Origin: an uncultured Chitinophagaceae bacterium
Lineage (GTDB): Bacteria; Bacteroidota; Bacteroidia; Chitinophagales; Chitinophagaceae
Reading direction: 5' to 3'
Length of the DNA stretch: 64,000 nt
Assembly (NCBI GenBank): GCA_937907395.1
Contig: CALCII010000001.1
Span: 56,534-120,533, forward strand
Below are positions 24,311-32,833 of the stretch, one piece after another. A model generated the notes under the pieces. It searched no databases, was not told the DNA's origin, and worked only from the letters and a program-made list of their open reading frames with translations. Numbering within the stretch: position 1 is the first letter of the stretch; the number at the start of each line of letters is the position of its first letter. Made by a program: the position numbers and the translations under genes.

Positions 24311-26578
24311 TCATTCATTCTTGTTCATTCCCACCGGAAGATTGTTCATGTAGAATCCACCTTCTTTTACGGGGATATAAACCTGTTCATTTTTTTTCCT
24401 GATCAGCAGATTTGAAAAGATAGCTCCCTGGTCCAACCATAAACGAATGCGGCTGTTTTTCCCTTTTAGTACAAAATCTTTTGACATCAGGATTTTGTCT
24501 TCAAAAACGTTTCTCGAAAAACGTGCAGCGATATCTGTATACTCCAGTTCCCTGCCATAATTCAATTCCTTATACAACACAACCGGCAATGCGTCTTTCA
24601 ATGGCTCAATTTTAATCCAGAGGCTGATAGTAATCGTATCTCCTTTGTTATAACCATAAAGTGTACTATCGATTAAATAACAACGTTTCTGATTACCGTG
24701 ATCCTGCAGTGAAATGGCAGATAAAGTATGTGTGGTGTCAAAGTATTTTGTGATAGCATGTGAAGCAGGATCGGTACTGAAATAGTTGTTATAACGATGT
24801 AATGCTTTTTCTTTTGCAGACCATTTATTTTTTACATATGTATCATTTGTTTTGAATGCAGTAACAGGGACTTCATAAAATTGAAATGTTTCTAACGATC
24901 CCAGCAGGCGTGCTTTATTAATAATGTTTTGTTCGGACAGAGAAAGATCACCTCCGTAGGTGATAATTAATAACGGCTGATCCGGATTTAATTTATCCAG
25001 CAATGTCTTATGAAGCAATGTGTCTCCCGTAAACTGCATTAATGCGCAGCTTTGTGATAAGGAAGTGCGTGACAGCATTACATTCATAGATGGCACTCCT
25101 GTTTCAAGTGAGAGTTTCATTCCATAATACGGAGAAGGCCATTGATCCAATGCAAATTTTTCGGAACCAATATGATGATAGGGCAAGCTTAACACCGCCT
25201 GGTATTTTGATGTGTTGATGCCCTGTCCGGAAAGAAATGTTTGAAAATTATTACTGGTAAATTGCTGATAGTTGAATGCTGTTTTCTCATCCAGTTCCCT
25301 CATGGTTTTCATACGGCCAATACATTCTGTTGTCCAGATGGCGGTAAAAAGTAGCAAACCCGCAGTGAAGGCGAATTTTGTTTTGTTGTTTTTAATTTGC
25401 TCTGCCTGTCTTGAAAAATACAAGACCGTAAATACCGTGATCGTGTAATAAAAGACCCATGCAAACCTGCCAAGCCCACGGAATTGCTTGATAAAACCGA
25501 GTTTGTCAACCCATGATTCCAGTCCCCAAATAAAAGGTACACCCATCGAAAATAAAAGAATGCCAATGCTGCTTAACAGGAACAATAATTCCTTCTGATG
25601 AAAAGGTGCAAATATTGTTTGCCATTTCCGGGCCATCATTTTTCCGATGATAGTGAAAAGCCAGAATAGTAGAAATAATCCCGCTGCTAAGCCAATATAT
25701 CCGTTCCCTTCAGCTACACCTTCAGAACCATAAATGTACTTACCCAGGAAGTCTGTGGAGTTGGGAAGAAATACTGAATTCATATTGGCCAATGCAGTAA
25801 AAAATCCCCAGGGCCTTGACGGGCGATCAATAACGGTATCGGTTAAACGAATAAATAATTGAAGCAGTACCATGCTTCCTGCCGGTATGGACCAGCGAAG
25901 CAATAACAGTTTATTTGAGTCTTTTTTAAGCCGGGAATTGGTACTCAGCAGGGCATAGGCAAACAGGAAGAGACAGGTTCCTGCAGCGAGGTAAAAATGC
26001 AGCAATCCGGTCCATGCAATAACCAGGCTGGCGAATAAAGCCATCATCCACTTTTGCTTTTCTTCAGCTACCAGGAATAAATACCAACCTAAGGGGAAAT
26101 AGAACACATAACTGAGTCCGTAGTGGCTTTCAAAACGAAACAGTTGCGGGGATAAAAATGTGATGAGTAATGCACCAGTAACAGCAAAGGCCGGGCTGGC
26201 TTTCAGTTTCCGTAGTAGCCAATAGATCGATACACTACCTAATATCAATCCGGCTAAAACAGAAAGGTTAAGCATCGCAATATAATAGTTGCTGATAGAA
26301 GGAAAGATTGTGCTGATCCATTTAAAAGGAATCACGAGCCCGGGCTGTGCATCGGCAAAACTCAGGTGTTCACCAAACGGATAATTCATGCCATTGAAGT
26401 GCGCACCACTATTATACTTCAGATAATAGAGAGAGGTGAAATAGTTTTTGATGCCATCGCCCCCGTAACTGAACAAGCTGGTGTTGGGATGCAGGAATAT
26501 AACAGGGAAGCTCAGTCCTGTAATCAGCAAAGCAGCCAATGCTACCGTCCAGCCATTCAGTTTTAATGGAAAGCTCAT
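24311..26578 (-). CDS. Large polytopic membrane protein, GT-C-like
   Basis: 755 residues. About ten or more hydrophobic segments occupy the first 430 residues, followed by a soluble C-terminal part of about 300 residues. The first periplasmic loop has a GGDGIKNYF motif with acidic residues and a downstream NYPFGEHL, the layout of GT-C lipid-linked-sugar glycosyltransferases (YfhO-like). No precise family assigned. It overlaps the GT2 gene upstream by 4 bases, so the two are translated together. The partner suggests transfer of polyprenyl-linked sugars (inference). Confidence 0.65.
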   Translation of the reverse strand: MSFPLKLNGWTVALAALLITGLSFPVIFLHPNTSLFSYGGDGIKNYFTSLYYLKYNSGAHFNGMNYPFGEHLSFADAQPGLVIPFKWISTIFPSISNYYIAMLNLSVLAGLILGSVSIYWLLRKLKASPAFAVTGALLITFLSPQLFRFESHYGLSYVFYFPLGWYLFLVAEEKQKWMMALFASLVIAWTGLLHFYLAAGTCLFLFAYALLSTNSRLKKDSNKLLLLRWSIPAGSMVLLQLFIRLTDTVIDRPSRPWGFFTALANMNSVFLPNSTDFLGKYIYGSEGVAEGNGYIGLAAGLFLLFWLFTIIGKMMARKWQTIFAPFHQKELLFLLSSIGILLFSMGVPFIWGLESWVDKLGFIKQFRGLGRFAWVFYYTITVFTVLYFSRQAEQIKNNKTKFAFTAGLLLFTAIWTTECIGRMKTMRELDEKTAFNYQQFTSNNFQTFLSGQGINTSKYQAVLSLPYHHIGSEKFALDQWPSPYYGMKLSLETGVPSMNVMLSRTSLSQSCALMQFTGDTLLHKTLLDKLNPDQPLLIITYGGDLSLSEQNIINKARLLGSLETFQFYEVPVTAFKTNDTYVKNKWSAKEKALHRYNNYFSTDPASHAITKYFDTTHTLSAISLQDHGNQKRCYLIDSTLYGYNKGDTITISLWIKIEPLKDALPVVLYKELNYGRELEYTDIAARFSRNVFEDKILMSKDFVLKGKNSRIRLWLDQGAIFSNLLIRKKNEQVYIPVKEGGFYMNNLPVGMNKNE

Positions 26579-27300
26579 AAGCGGTTTCGGAACAAAAGAA
26601 TTTTCATAAAGTTAGTGGCTTCCTGGAACAGAATGCGGAAAGACATGCGTCGCAACAAAATTCCTTCCCGCAATTGAACAGGTACCGGTTTGATGGTGAT
26701 ATTTTTTTCTGCCACAGCTCTTACCATCAGTTCAAGGTCGTAGAGATAACGGTTTGTTTTTGTTTGAAGAAAAATCTTTCGTCCTTTTTCATTCATTGCT
26801 TTCAGCCCACATTGTGTATCATCGAAAGGAAGGTGAAGCCGTTTCCGTATTAACCAACGGAGAAATAAAGAGAGCTGACTGCGAAGCCAGGGTACTTTTT
26901 TGTAATAATCTTTTTTCCGGTTGCCGGCAGTAATATCAGCACCTGATCCGTTGTGTAGTTCTTTAACAATACGCAACATACTTTCGGTTGTATAAGGGAA
27001 ATCAATATCTGTGAGGAGGTATACGTTGGCTTTGGCGAGTTCCATTGCTTTTCGTAAGGCAGCACCTTTCCCTATATTAACGGGCTGTTGAATAATTTGT
27101 ATAGAAGGTTCTTCTGACAGAAGATAACTGAGTTCCTGCTCAAAATCGGCTGTAGTGGTTCCATCATTTACAAGAATAAATGACCAGCTCATGTCGCCCA
27201 GTTCTTTCCTGAAGCATTCCCATTCATCCAGCAATTGACGGCTCCATCCCTGTGCAGGATTAAAGGCCGGAACCAGGATGGCGACATCGGTTGTTTGCAT
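26575..27300 (-). CDS. GT2 family glycosyltransferase (dolichyl-phosphate sugar synthase-like)
   Basis: About 241 residues from ATG 27300. GT-A fold: VAILVPAFNP at the start, FILVNDGTT, then the DxD-like LLTDIDFPY and GKGAALRKAMELA. It resembles enzymes that load a sugar onto undecaprenyl phosphate. The 4-base overlap with the GT-C-like membrane gene makes donor synthesis for that protein likely (inference). An in-frame ATG at 27336 is less likely because a TCGTTTTG promoter-like box lies between. Confidence 0.85.
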   Translation of the reverse strand: MQTTDVAILVPAFNPAQGWSRQLLDEWECFRKELGDMSWSFILVNDGTTTADFEQELSYLLSEEPSIQIIQQPVNIGKGAALRKAMELAKANVYLLTDIDFPYTTESMLRIVKELHNGSGADITAGNRKKDYYKKVPWLRSQLSLFLRWLIRKRLHLPFDDTQCGLKAMNEKGRKIFLQTKTNRYLYDLELMVRAVAEKNITIKPVPVQLREGILLRRMSFRILFQEATNFMKILLFRNRL

Positions 27301-27374
27301 GTTAAGGGTTATTACAAAACGACAAGAAATGAACAAGCGGGAATTTTATTCTTAGCATCCGATACCAAACTAAA

Positions 27375-27448
27375 ATGCCTGATTGTTTAAGGACTTCAAA
27401 TATGCGGTAAAAGACCGACATAAAAAAAAGACTCAAACAATCAGGCAT
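27375..27448. repeat. Long-range inverted repeat between amylase and GT2 genes
   Basis: ATGCCTGATTGTTT (27375-27388) is perfectly inverted as AAACAATCAGGCAT (27435-27448) with 46 bases between. The loop holds a small CGGT/ACCG hairpin and an A8 run. A further ATGCCTGA occurs just outside, beside the amylase stop codon. On the minus strand the T8 run follows the first arm, so it may work as a terminator; it could also be a short non-autonomous element. Confidence 0.6.
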
Positions 27449-27471
27449 CCATTGCCTTCTCAGGCATGTAA

Positions 27472-30405
27472 TTATTTCATAATGGTAAACCTTCCGTTAT
27501 GGGTGAGGTTATCCACGGTTACTTGCAGAATATAATTTCCCGGTGCCAGTAATTGGCTGTTGTTTAATTGCAGATATTGCACACCCCTTAACTGGAAGCC
27601 CAGGTTATTGCTACTTACAACCTGTCCCTGCGCATTCAGTATTTTATAGTACACCTGTCCGCTTTTTGGCAATTCATATCGTACGGTTGCGCTTTGTTGT
27701 ACCGGGTTAGGATAAACCGATAATTTGAAATCGCTGTTTGTGGCAAACAAATTGAACAGGCTTGTTACAATTCCCCCGCTTACATTCTGGCTCACATAAA
27801 CTCTGTATGCACCTGCACTTAGTGTTAAGCTTGAAGAACCTCCCGATACGTTAATAGTACCCCCGTTTGTATAGTCATACCATGTTCCATTGGCAGGGAA
27901 GGCTTGTGTACGTGTGGTGGAACTTGCATCAAAGTTGGCAACCACCACAACTTTTACTGATGTATGATTGATTACAACAGCTTTCCATAAATCATTTCCA
28001 AACCATGTGCCGGCGGCAATAGTGGATCTGTTGAATGCATCGGGAAACTGTTTTCTTAATCTGGCCATAGCGGCATATACTTCATACAATCTTCTTCTGC
28101 CGGTGTTGGCCGTATTGTAGTAATAATCCCAGCGAAGCGGTTTGTTGGAAAGACGGCAATCTGTACTGATGGTTCCGTTTTCACAACGGTTGATTGAAAA
28201 ATCATAGCCCACTTCACCAAACTGCCAGATCATTTTTGGTCCGGGTATAGCCATGATTACTGCAGCCATAGCTTCAGTTCTTGCCAATGCCGTATTTAAA
28301 CTTCTTAAAGTCGTATTGGGGCTATAGGTAATGTTCTTGTACATGATACGTTCTTCATCGTGACTTTCTGCATAGGTAATTAAACCTGGTTTATCGTCCA
28401 CATACGAGTTGTTCCAGTAGGAACGGTTTTTCCAATAAGCTCTTCCGATATCTTTATTGGCAGACGTAGCCATGGTATTTTCATTGAATTCATCGGTCAT
28501 TTTACCCCAGAGCAACATACCACGTGCTGCCAGTTCATATTCTTCCTGGTCAACCGAAAGATGTTCCAGTATACAGTAAGAGCCCGCAGAAGCCGACTGC
28601 ATTTTGTTATAATAATTTTGCCAGATATTCACACGGTCCTGGTTATATGCATTCCAGCAGCCAATATCATTTCCGCAGTTCTGGTTGGTGAATCCTTTGC
28701 TCAGATCCCAACGGAAACCATCCAGTTTGTATTCGGTTAGCCAATGCTGAATAAACCGTTCCACATGATAACGTGTTTGCGCTTTGTTGTGGTTGAAATC
28801 GTTGAACACATTGAACGGATGTTGTGCTGTTTCGTAAAAGAAGGGGTTGTTGGCGGCGGGCCTGCTTTGTGCTGAATTCCACCAAAGTGCTGCAAGTGGT
28901 GATTGCCCGGTTGCATGATTAAACGCCACATCCATAATAACAGCAATGCCATATTTATGTGCTTCATTGATAAAATCTTTCAATGCATTTTTGGGCCCGT
29001 ATGCTTTATCGGGAGCAAAATAATAACAAGGGTTATAACCCCATCCGGCGTTACCATCAAATTCATTAAAGGGCATTACTTCAATTGCATTAAAGCCAAG
29101 TCCGGCAATATAGCCAAGTGTATCTTTCAATGCCTGCCAGTTTTTATTCGTTACAAAATCACGGATCAGTAGTTCATATACCATGAGATTGTATTTGTTG
29201 GGCCGCACATACGATTGATCATTCCATTGATAAGCAGCTTCGCCGGGTGTAATCACGCCCACCATACCACCGGTTGTTTTTCCCGAAGGATAGGCGGGCA
29301 TATTGGGATAAGTTGACGATGAAATATAGCGGTCGTTATTGGGATCAAGCACCAGTTCGCTGTAAGGGTCTGCAACACGAATGGAGTCATCCACTATGTA
29401 CTGGAACCGGTATTGGTTTCCGGGGGTAAGTCCGGTTATGCGTGTCCAGTACCAGGCATTTCCGTTTGCATCTGTTTCCCGGGTCATCAATCCACTGCAG
29501 GTTTGGCTCCAGTTATTAAAATCACCAATGAGCTGTACTTTTTGTTTATTGGGTGCATAGAGAATGAATAAAGCCTGTGTACCATTATTTTCATAGGTGA
29601 TTCCATCTCCTATGCCCGATGGTCTGTTGCCGGTTGGATAACTGGCAGGGGCTCTGAAGAACTGAATCGAATCGCTAAGTGTGGTTCCTCCATTATTGGC
29701 TTCTGCATAAATCAACTGATCACAGGTGGTGGTAACAGTAGCGGTTCCACTGGCTGTAAGAGCCGAACTGCCTGTACCAATGGTTGATCCGTTAAATTTC
29801 AGCGTGATGTTTGCCTGCTGTGATGTTACAACTGTTACAGGGATTGTATTTAGGGATAACGGAGCCGCTTCCGGAATTACCGTATACGTTGGCTGCATGG
29901 CAGGGGCGGTGAATTTCATAGCAAACTGTCCTTCGTCGTAAACAGGAATATACATATCACTTCCATCGCTGTTTGCCTGTTTTTTGGAGCCATTGCCACT
30001 CCGGAAGAGAATGGTGATATGTGTAATGGTTTCATCGGCAGGAACGCCATAAAACTGGCGGATACTTACTGATGCATTTCCCAGGACATACTGCCATTTA
30101 TTACTCCCCAACGAAGTGGCTCTTAATGAGTCTACAACCGTGGTAAAAAGATTAGCCACATTTCCATACTTCACATATCGCCAGTTGGTGGGGCTTGTAC
30201 TTTTGTTGGTAAGTACGCCGGTGTGAATATAAACATCGGAAACTGTTTGGCCCTGCAGACCTTTATTCCCTTTTGTTGCATCTACTGTAACAGTGAAGTT
30301 GGTGGTATTTGCTGTTGGGAATTCATGACTGTAAGAAAGAAGTTGGGAGTAACCCTGTAGTATAACCGAAGTTAGCAGCAGGGATAGAATGTACATTTTT
30401 TTCAT
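27472..30405 (-). CDS. Secreted GH13 alpha-amylase-type enzyme with T9SS sorting domain
   Basis: About 977 residues from ATG 30405. Signal peptide MKKMYILSLLLTSVILQGYSQ, an N-terminal beta-sandwich region, a CBM48-like early-set domain (about 275-375, ending before AYQWNDQS), then the GH13 barrel. Region I is DVAFNHA (about 490), region II GFRWDLSKGF with nucleophile D (about 565), region III ILEHLSV with acid E (about 613), region IV ESHDEERIM (about 685). The last 85 residues (LSVYPNPVQQ...FTIMK) are a type A T9SS C-terminal sorting domain. It degrades alpha-glucans at the cell surface or outside. The TACATTTG box at 30430 supports this start. Confidence 0.93.
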   Translation of the reverse strand: MKKMYILSLLLTSVILQGYSQLLSYSHEFPTANTTNFTVTVDATKGNKGLQGQTVSDVYIHTGVLTNKSTSPTNWRYVKYGNVANLFTTVVDSLRATSLGSNKWQYVLGNASVSIRQFYGVPADETITHITILFRSGNGSKKQANSDGSDMYIPVYDEGQFAMKFTAPAMQPTYTVIPEAAPLSLNTIPVTVVTSQQANITLKFNGSTIGTGSSALTASGTATVTTTCDQLIYAEANNGGTTLSDSIQFFRAPASYPTGNRPSGIGDGITYENNGTQALFILYAPNKQKVQLIGDFNNWSQTCSGLMTRETDANGNAWYWTRITGLTPGNQYRFQYIVDDSIRVADPYSELVLDPNNDRYISSSTYPNMPAYPSGKTTGGMVGVITPGEAAYQWNDQSYVRPNKYNLMVYELLIRDFVTNKNWQALKDTLGYIAGLGFNAIEVMPFNEFDGNAGWGYNPCYYFAPDKAYGPKNALKDFINEAHKYGIAVIMDVAFNHATGQSPLAALWWNSAQSRPAANNPFFYETAQHPFNVFNDFNHNKAQTRYHVERFIQHWLTEYKLDGFRWDLSKGFTNQNCGNDIGCWNAYNQDRVNIWQNYYNKMQSASAGSYCILEHLSVDQEEYELAARGMLLWGKMTDEFNENTMATSANKDIGRAYWKNRSYWNNSYVDDKPGLITYAESHDEERIMYKNITYSPNTTLRSLNTALARTEAMAAVIMAIPGPKMIWQFGEVGYDFSINRCENGTISTDCRLSNKPLRWDYYYNTANTGRRRLYEVYAAMARLRKQFPDAFNRSTIAAGTWFGNDLWKAVVINHTSVKVVVVANFDASSTTRTQAFPANGTWYDYTNGGTINVSGGSSSLTLSAGAYRVYVSQNVSGGIVTSLFNLFATNSDFKLSVYPNPVQQSATVRYELPKSGQVYYKILNAQGQVVSSNNLGFQLRGVQYLQLNNSQLLAPGNYILQVTVDNLTHNGRFTIMK

Positions 30406-30429
30406 TTGGTTGTATCGATTTTTGCTTCT

Positions 30430-30437
30430 CAAATGTA
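30430..30437 (-). promoter_or_regulatory. -7 element of the amylase gene
   Basis: TACATTTG on the minus strand, a perfect TAnnTTTG match, 24 bases before the ATG at 30405. The 20-base-spaced position upstream reads TTCT, a weak -33. The next roughly 300 bases up to the tRNA hold nothing else I can assign. Confidence 0.65.
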
Positions 30438-30740
30438 ATCGATAGAAGCAGGAATTCAGAATAAAACAGGAAGTCTTTTCAAACTCAAATAGTATATCAA
30501 TCCGGTAGAATGTGAATAACAGAAACAGGCTTCAAACTGTAATAACTGTATGTCAATTGTTTAAGATGCGAACGATGATTTGTAAATCAGTAAAAGTACT
30601 TAGAGATTGTCGTGGATAAAAAATGAGGAGTTTTCTGGTTGGTGATAATACGTATAACGTACCACTGTCTGTTCATTGAATCATTCAAAAACCGGATGTG
30701 ACAGTATTTACTCTTTGAAAAGAATTTCAGAAAGGGCACA

Positions 30741-30770
30741 AAAAAACCTTCCGTTTAATAGGAAGGTTTT
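30741..30770 (-). terminator. Terminator of tRNA-Lys
   Basis: On the minus strand, AACCTTCC pairs with GGAAGGTT across an 8-base loop, followed by a T-run. It begins about 10 bases after the tRNA 3' end. Confidence 0.85.
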
Positions 30771-30779
30771 GTGTTTTTG

Positions 30780-30852
30780 TGATCCCGCTGGGACTCGAAC
30801 CCAGGACCCCAACATTAAAAGTGTCGTGCTCTACCAACTGAGCTACGGAATC
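30780..30852 (-). tRNA. tRNA-Lys (anticodon TTT)
   Basis: Full cloverleaf on the minus strand. Acceptor GATTCCG pairs with CGGGATC (one T-G wobble), D-arm GCTC/GAGC with AGTTGGTA loop, anticodon stem CGACA/TGTTG with loop CTTTTAA, T-arm CTGGG/CCCAG with loop TTCGAGT. Discriminator A; CCA is not encoded. A strong terminator follows. Confidence 0.97.
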
Positions 30853-30988
30853 TTCCACCAGTTTAAACAGATATAACCTGTTTTTTGGGAGTGCAAAAAT
30901 AAGGCAAATTGGATACGAACCAAACTTTTCAAAAAAAATAGTTTCAACAACTCTAACAGAAATCAGAAATAAATGATTCAGCCTCACT

Positions 30989-30996
30989 TATTTTTG
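30989..30996 (+). promoter_or_regulatory. -7 element of the SDR gene
   Basis: TATTTTTG, a perfect TAnnTTTG match, 17 bases before ATG 31014. No clear -33 element. It excludes a functional start at the upstream region and favours the ATG over the in-frame TTG at 31005. Confidence 0.6.
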
Positions 30997-31013
30997 CAGA
31001 TAAATTGATTGTT

Positions 31014-31820
31014 ATGGACTTTTTTAAGGACAAAGTGGCTGTGGTAACAGGAGGCAGCGATGGAATAGGCCGGGCATTGGTGGAATTACTTCTCAACTCA
31101 GGTGCGAAAGTGGCTACATGCGGAAGAAGCAACGATAAATTATATCAGCTTCAGATGGAGTATACCGGCAAGCCGCTTCATATCGAAGTGGCCGATGTAA
31201 GTAAGGAGCACGACTGTGCGCATTTTATCCAATCCACCTTAAAAACATTTGGCAAGATTGATCTGCTCATTAATAATGCAGGCATCTCTATGCGTGCCTT
31301 GTTTCAGGAAACAGATTTGCAAACAATCCGCAATGTGATGGACATCAACTTCTGGGGAACTGTCTACTGTACGAAGTTTGCATTGCCTTCTATTCTTGAA
31401 CAAAAAGGATCTGTTGTTGGAGTTTCATCGATTGCCGGTTACCGTGGTTTACCCGGCCGCAGTGGTTACTCTGCTTCCAAATATGCCGTTCAGGGCTGGA
31501 TGGAAGCCTTACGTACAGAATTATTGCATAGTGGTGTGAATGTAATGTGGGTTTGTCCGGGTTTCACCACTTCCAACATCAGGAATGTTGCATTGAACAG
31601 CAGTGCAAAACCCCAGGGTGAATCACCAATGGATGAATCAAAAATGATGAGTGCCGAAGAATGTGCTTTTCATATTTTAAAAGCTGTTGAAAACAGAAAA
31701 CGCACATTGGTGCTTACCTTCACCGGTAAACGAACTGTGTTCATGAATAAATTTTTCCCCGGACTGGCCGATAAAATGGCTTATAAGTTTTTCTTTAAAG
31801 ATGGTAAATTGGTGAAATAA
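31014..31820 (+). CDS. Short-chain dehydrogenase/reductase
   Basis: 268 residues from ATG 31014. Classical SDR: cofactor motif TGGSDGIGRAL near residue 13, NNAG at about 91, catalytic S...YSASK (YxxxK) at about 155-159. The CGRS after beta-2 suggests NADP preference. The substrate is not readable; the C-terminal RKRTLVLTFTGKRTVFMNKF is typical of a lipid-related subgroup in Bacteroidota (weak inference). It precedes the SAM hydrolase family gene by 31 bases. Confidence 0.9.
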   Translation: MDFFKDKVAVVTGGSDGIGRALVELLLNSGAKVATCGRSNDKLYQLQMEYTGKPLHIEVADVSKEHDCAHFIQSTLKTFGKIDLLINNAGISMRALFQETDLQTIRNVMDINFWGTVYCTKFALPSILEQKGSVVGVSSIAGYRGLPGRSGYSASKYAVQGWMEALRTELLHSGVNVMWVCPGFTTSNIRNVALNSSAKPQGESPMDESKMMSAEECAFHILKAVENRKRTLVLTFTGKRTVFMNKFFPGLADKMAYKFFFKDGKLVK

Positions 31821-31851
31821 CCGCTTACCCGAACACCCAAACAGCAGCTGA

Positions 31852-32673
31852 ATGCCATTACTAACTCTCACTACAGATATCGGAAAGCAGGATTATCTTG
31901 CCGGGGCGGTAAAAGGTTTGCTGTTGAACATTGATCCGGCTTTTACTACAGTTGATATCTCCCATGATCTGCAGCCTTTCAATGATCCACAAGCTGCTTA
32001 TGTGGTTCGAAACGCTATCCGGTTTTTTCCGTCCGGTTCTTTTCATCTGATATTGGTGAATTTATTCCAGTATGTGCCCGATCATGTGTTGATGGTAAAA
32101 CACAACGACCAGTATTTATGCCTGGCCGATAACGGGCTGATCACTATGATTCTGGAAGAACCTCCGCAGGAAGTGGTGGCTTTGCCCCTTAATAAATCAC
32201 TGTCACGAAATACACTTCAGTTTGTGGAAGTGTTTGCACGAGCCATACAACAGATTGCGGCAGGGAAGAAGCTGAGTGAAATAGGCGATGCTGCTGTTTC
32301 TATCCAGGTGCGGAATCCTTTACGTCCGCTTACCACTTCTCAGTATATCGAAGGGCAAATCATATTTGTAGATCATTTTGAAAACGTAATTGTGAATATC
32401 ACCCGTGAAGAATTTGAATCACAACGCAAAGGCCGGAGATTTAAAATCGTATTCAAGCGGGATGAAGTGATTGACCAGCTCAGCGAAACCTATGCTGATG
32501 TGCCGGAAGGAGAGAAGCTGGCCTTGTTTAATGCCGCCGGTTATCTTGAAATTGCTATCAATAAAGGCAATGCCGCCGGTTTGTTCGGGCTCCAGGGCTA
32601 TTCGGAAAAGAACATCAGCCAATATGCGCAAAGCCGGCTTTTTTATCAAACAGTAAGGGTCTATTTTGAATAA
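31852..32673 (+). CDS. SAM hydroxide adenosyltransferase family protein (DUF62)
   Basis: 273 residues. The family start LLTLTTDIGKQDYLAGAVKG and the VDISHDLQPFN motif place it with chlorinase/fluorinase-like proteins, most of which hydrolyse SAM to adenosine and methionine. The C-terminal domain has the IIFVDHFENVIVNI strand pair expected for the family. Halide chemistry is not indicated. Confidence 0.9.
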   Translation: MPLLTLTTDIGKQDYLAGAVKGLLLNIDPAFTTVDISHDLQPFNDPQAAYVVRNAIRFFPSGSFHLILVNLFQYVPDHVLMVKHNDQYLCLADNGLITMILEEPPQEVVALPLNKSLSRNTLQFVEVFARAIQQIAAGKKLSEIGDAAVSIQVRNPLRPLTTSQYIEGQIIFVDHFENVIVNITREEFESQRKGRRFKIVFKRDEVIDQLSETYADVPEGEKLALFNAAGYLEIAINKGNAAGLFGLQGYSEKNISQYAQSRLFYQTVRVYFE

Positions 32674-32785
32674 TCCGGAACCCCGGTAACAGGTTTATCT
32701 TCTAATGTGGAAAAAAGCAGGACGATAACCTTATAATCAACCTGTTAAAAGCAGCCGAAAAATACTGTTTCTTGCCCCGTCTCCT

Positions 32786-32813
32786 TATTTTTGCCTGCCC
32801 GCTGCAAGCGGGA
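32786..32813 (+). promoter_or_regulatory. -7 element and leader hairpin of the DUF2723 gene
   Basis: TATTTTTG (32786-32793) fits TAnnTTTG. Directly downstream, CCCGCT (32798-32803) and AGCGGG (32807-32812) form a tight 6-bp GC stem near the expected RNA 5' end, which could protect the transcript. Confidence 0.55.
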
Positions 32814-32833
32814 ATTTCAAAACCAACGATTAT

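Noticed and set aside
24290..24325. ATTC-type short tandem repeat after plsX
   Set aside because: Only three to four imperfect units, likely chance in AT-rich spacer.
30676..30876. Small plus-strand frame near 30.8 kb
   Set aside because: It crosses the tRNA-Lys gene and its terminator.
31852..32673. Fluorinase or chlorinase activity for the DUF62 protein
   Set aside because: Most family members are SAM hydrolases, and no halogen metabolism genes lie nearby.
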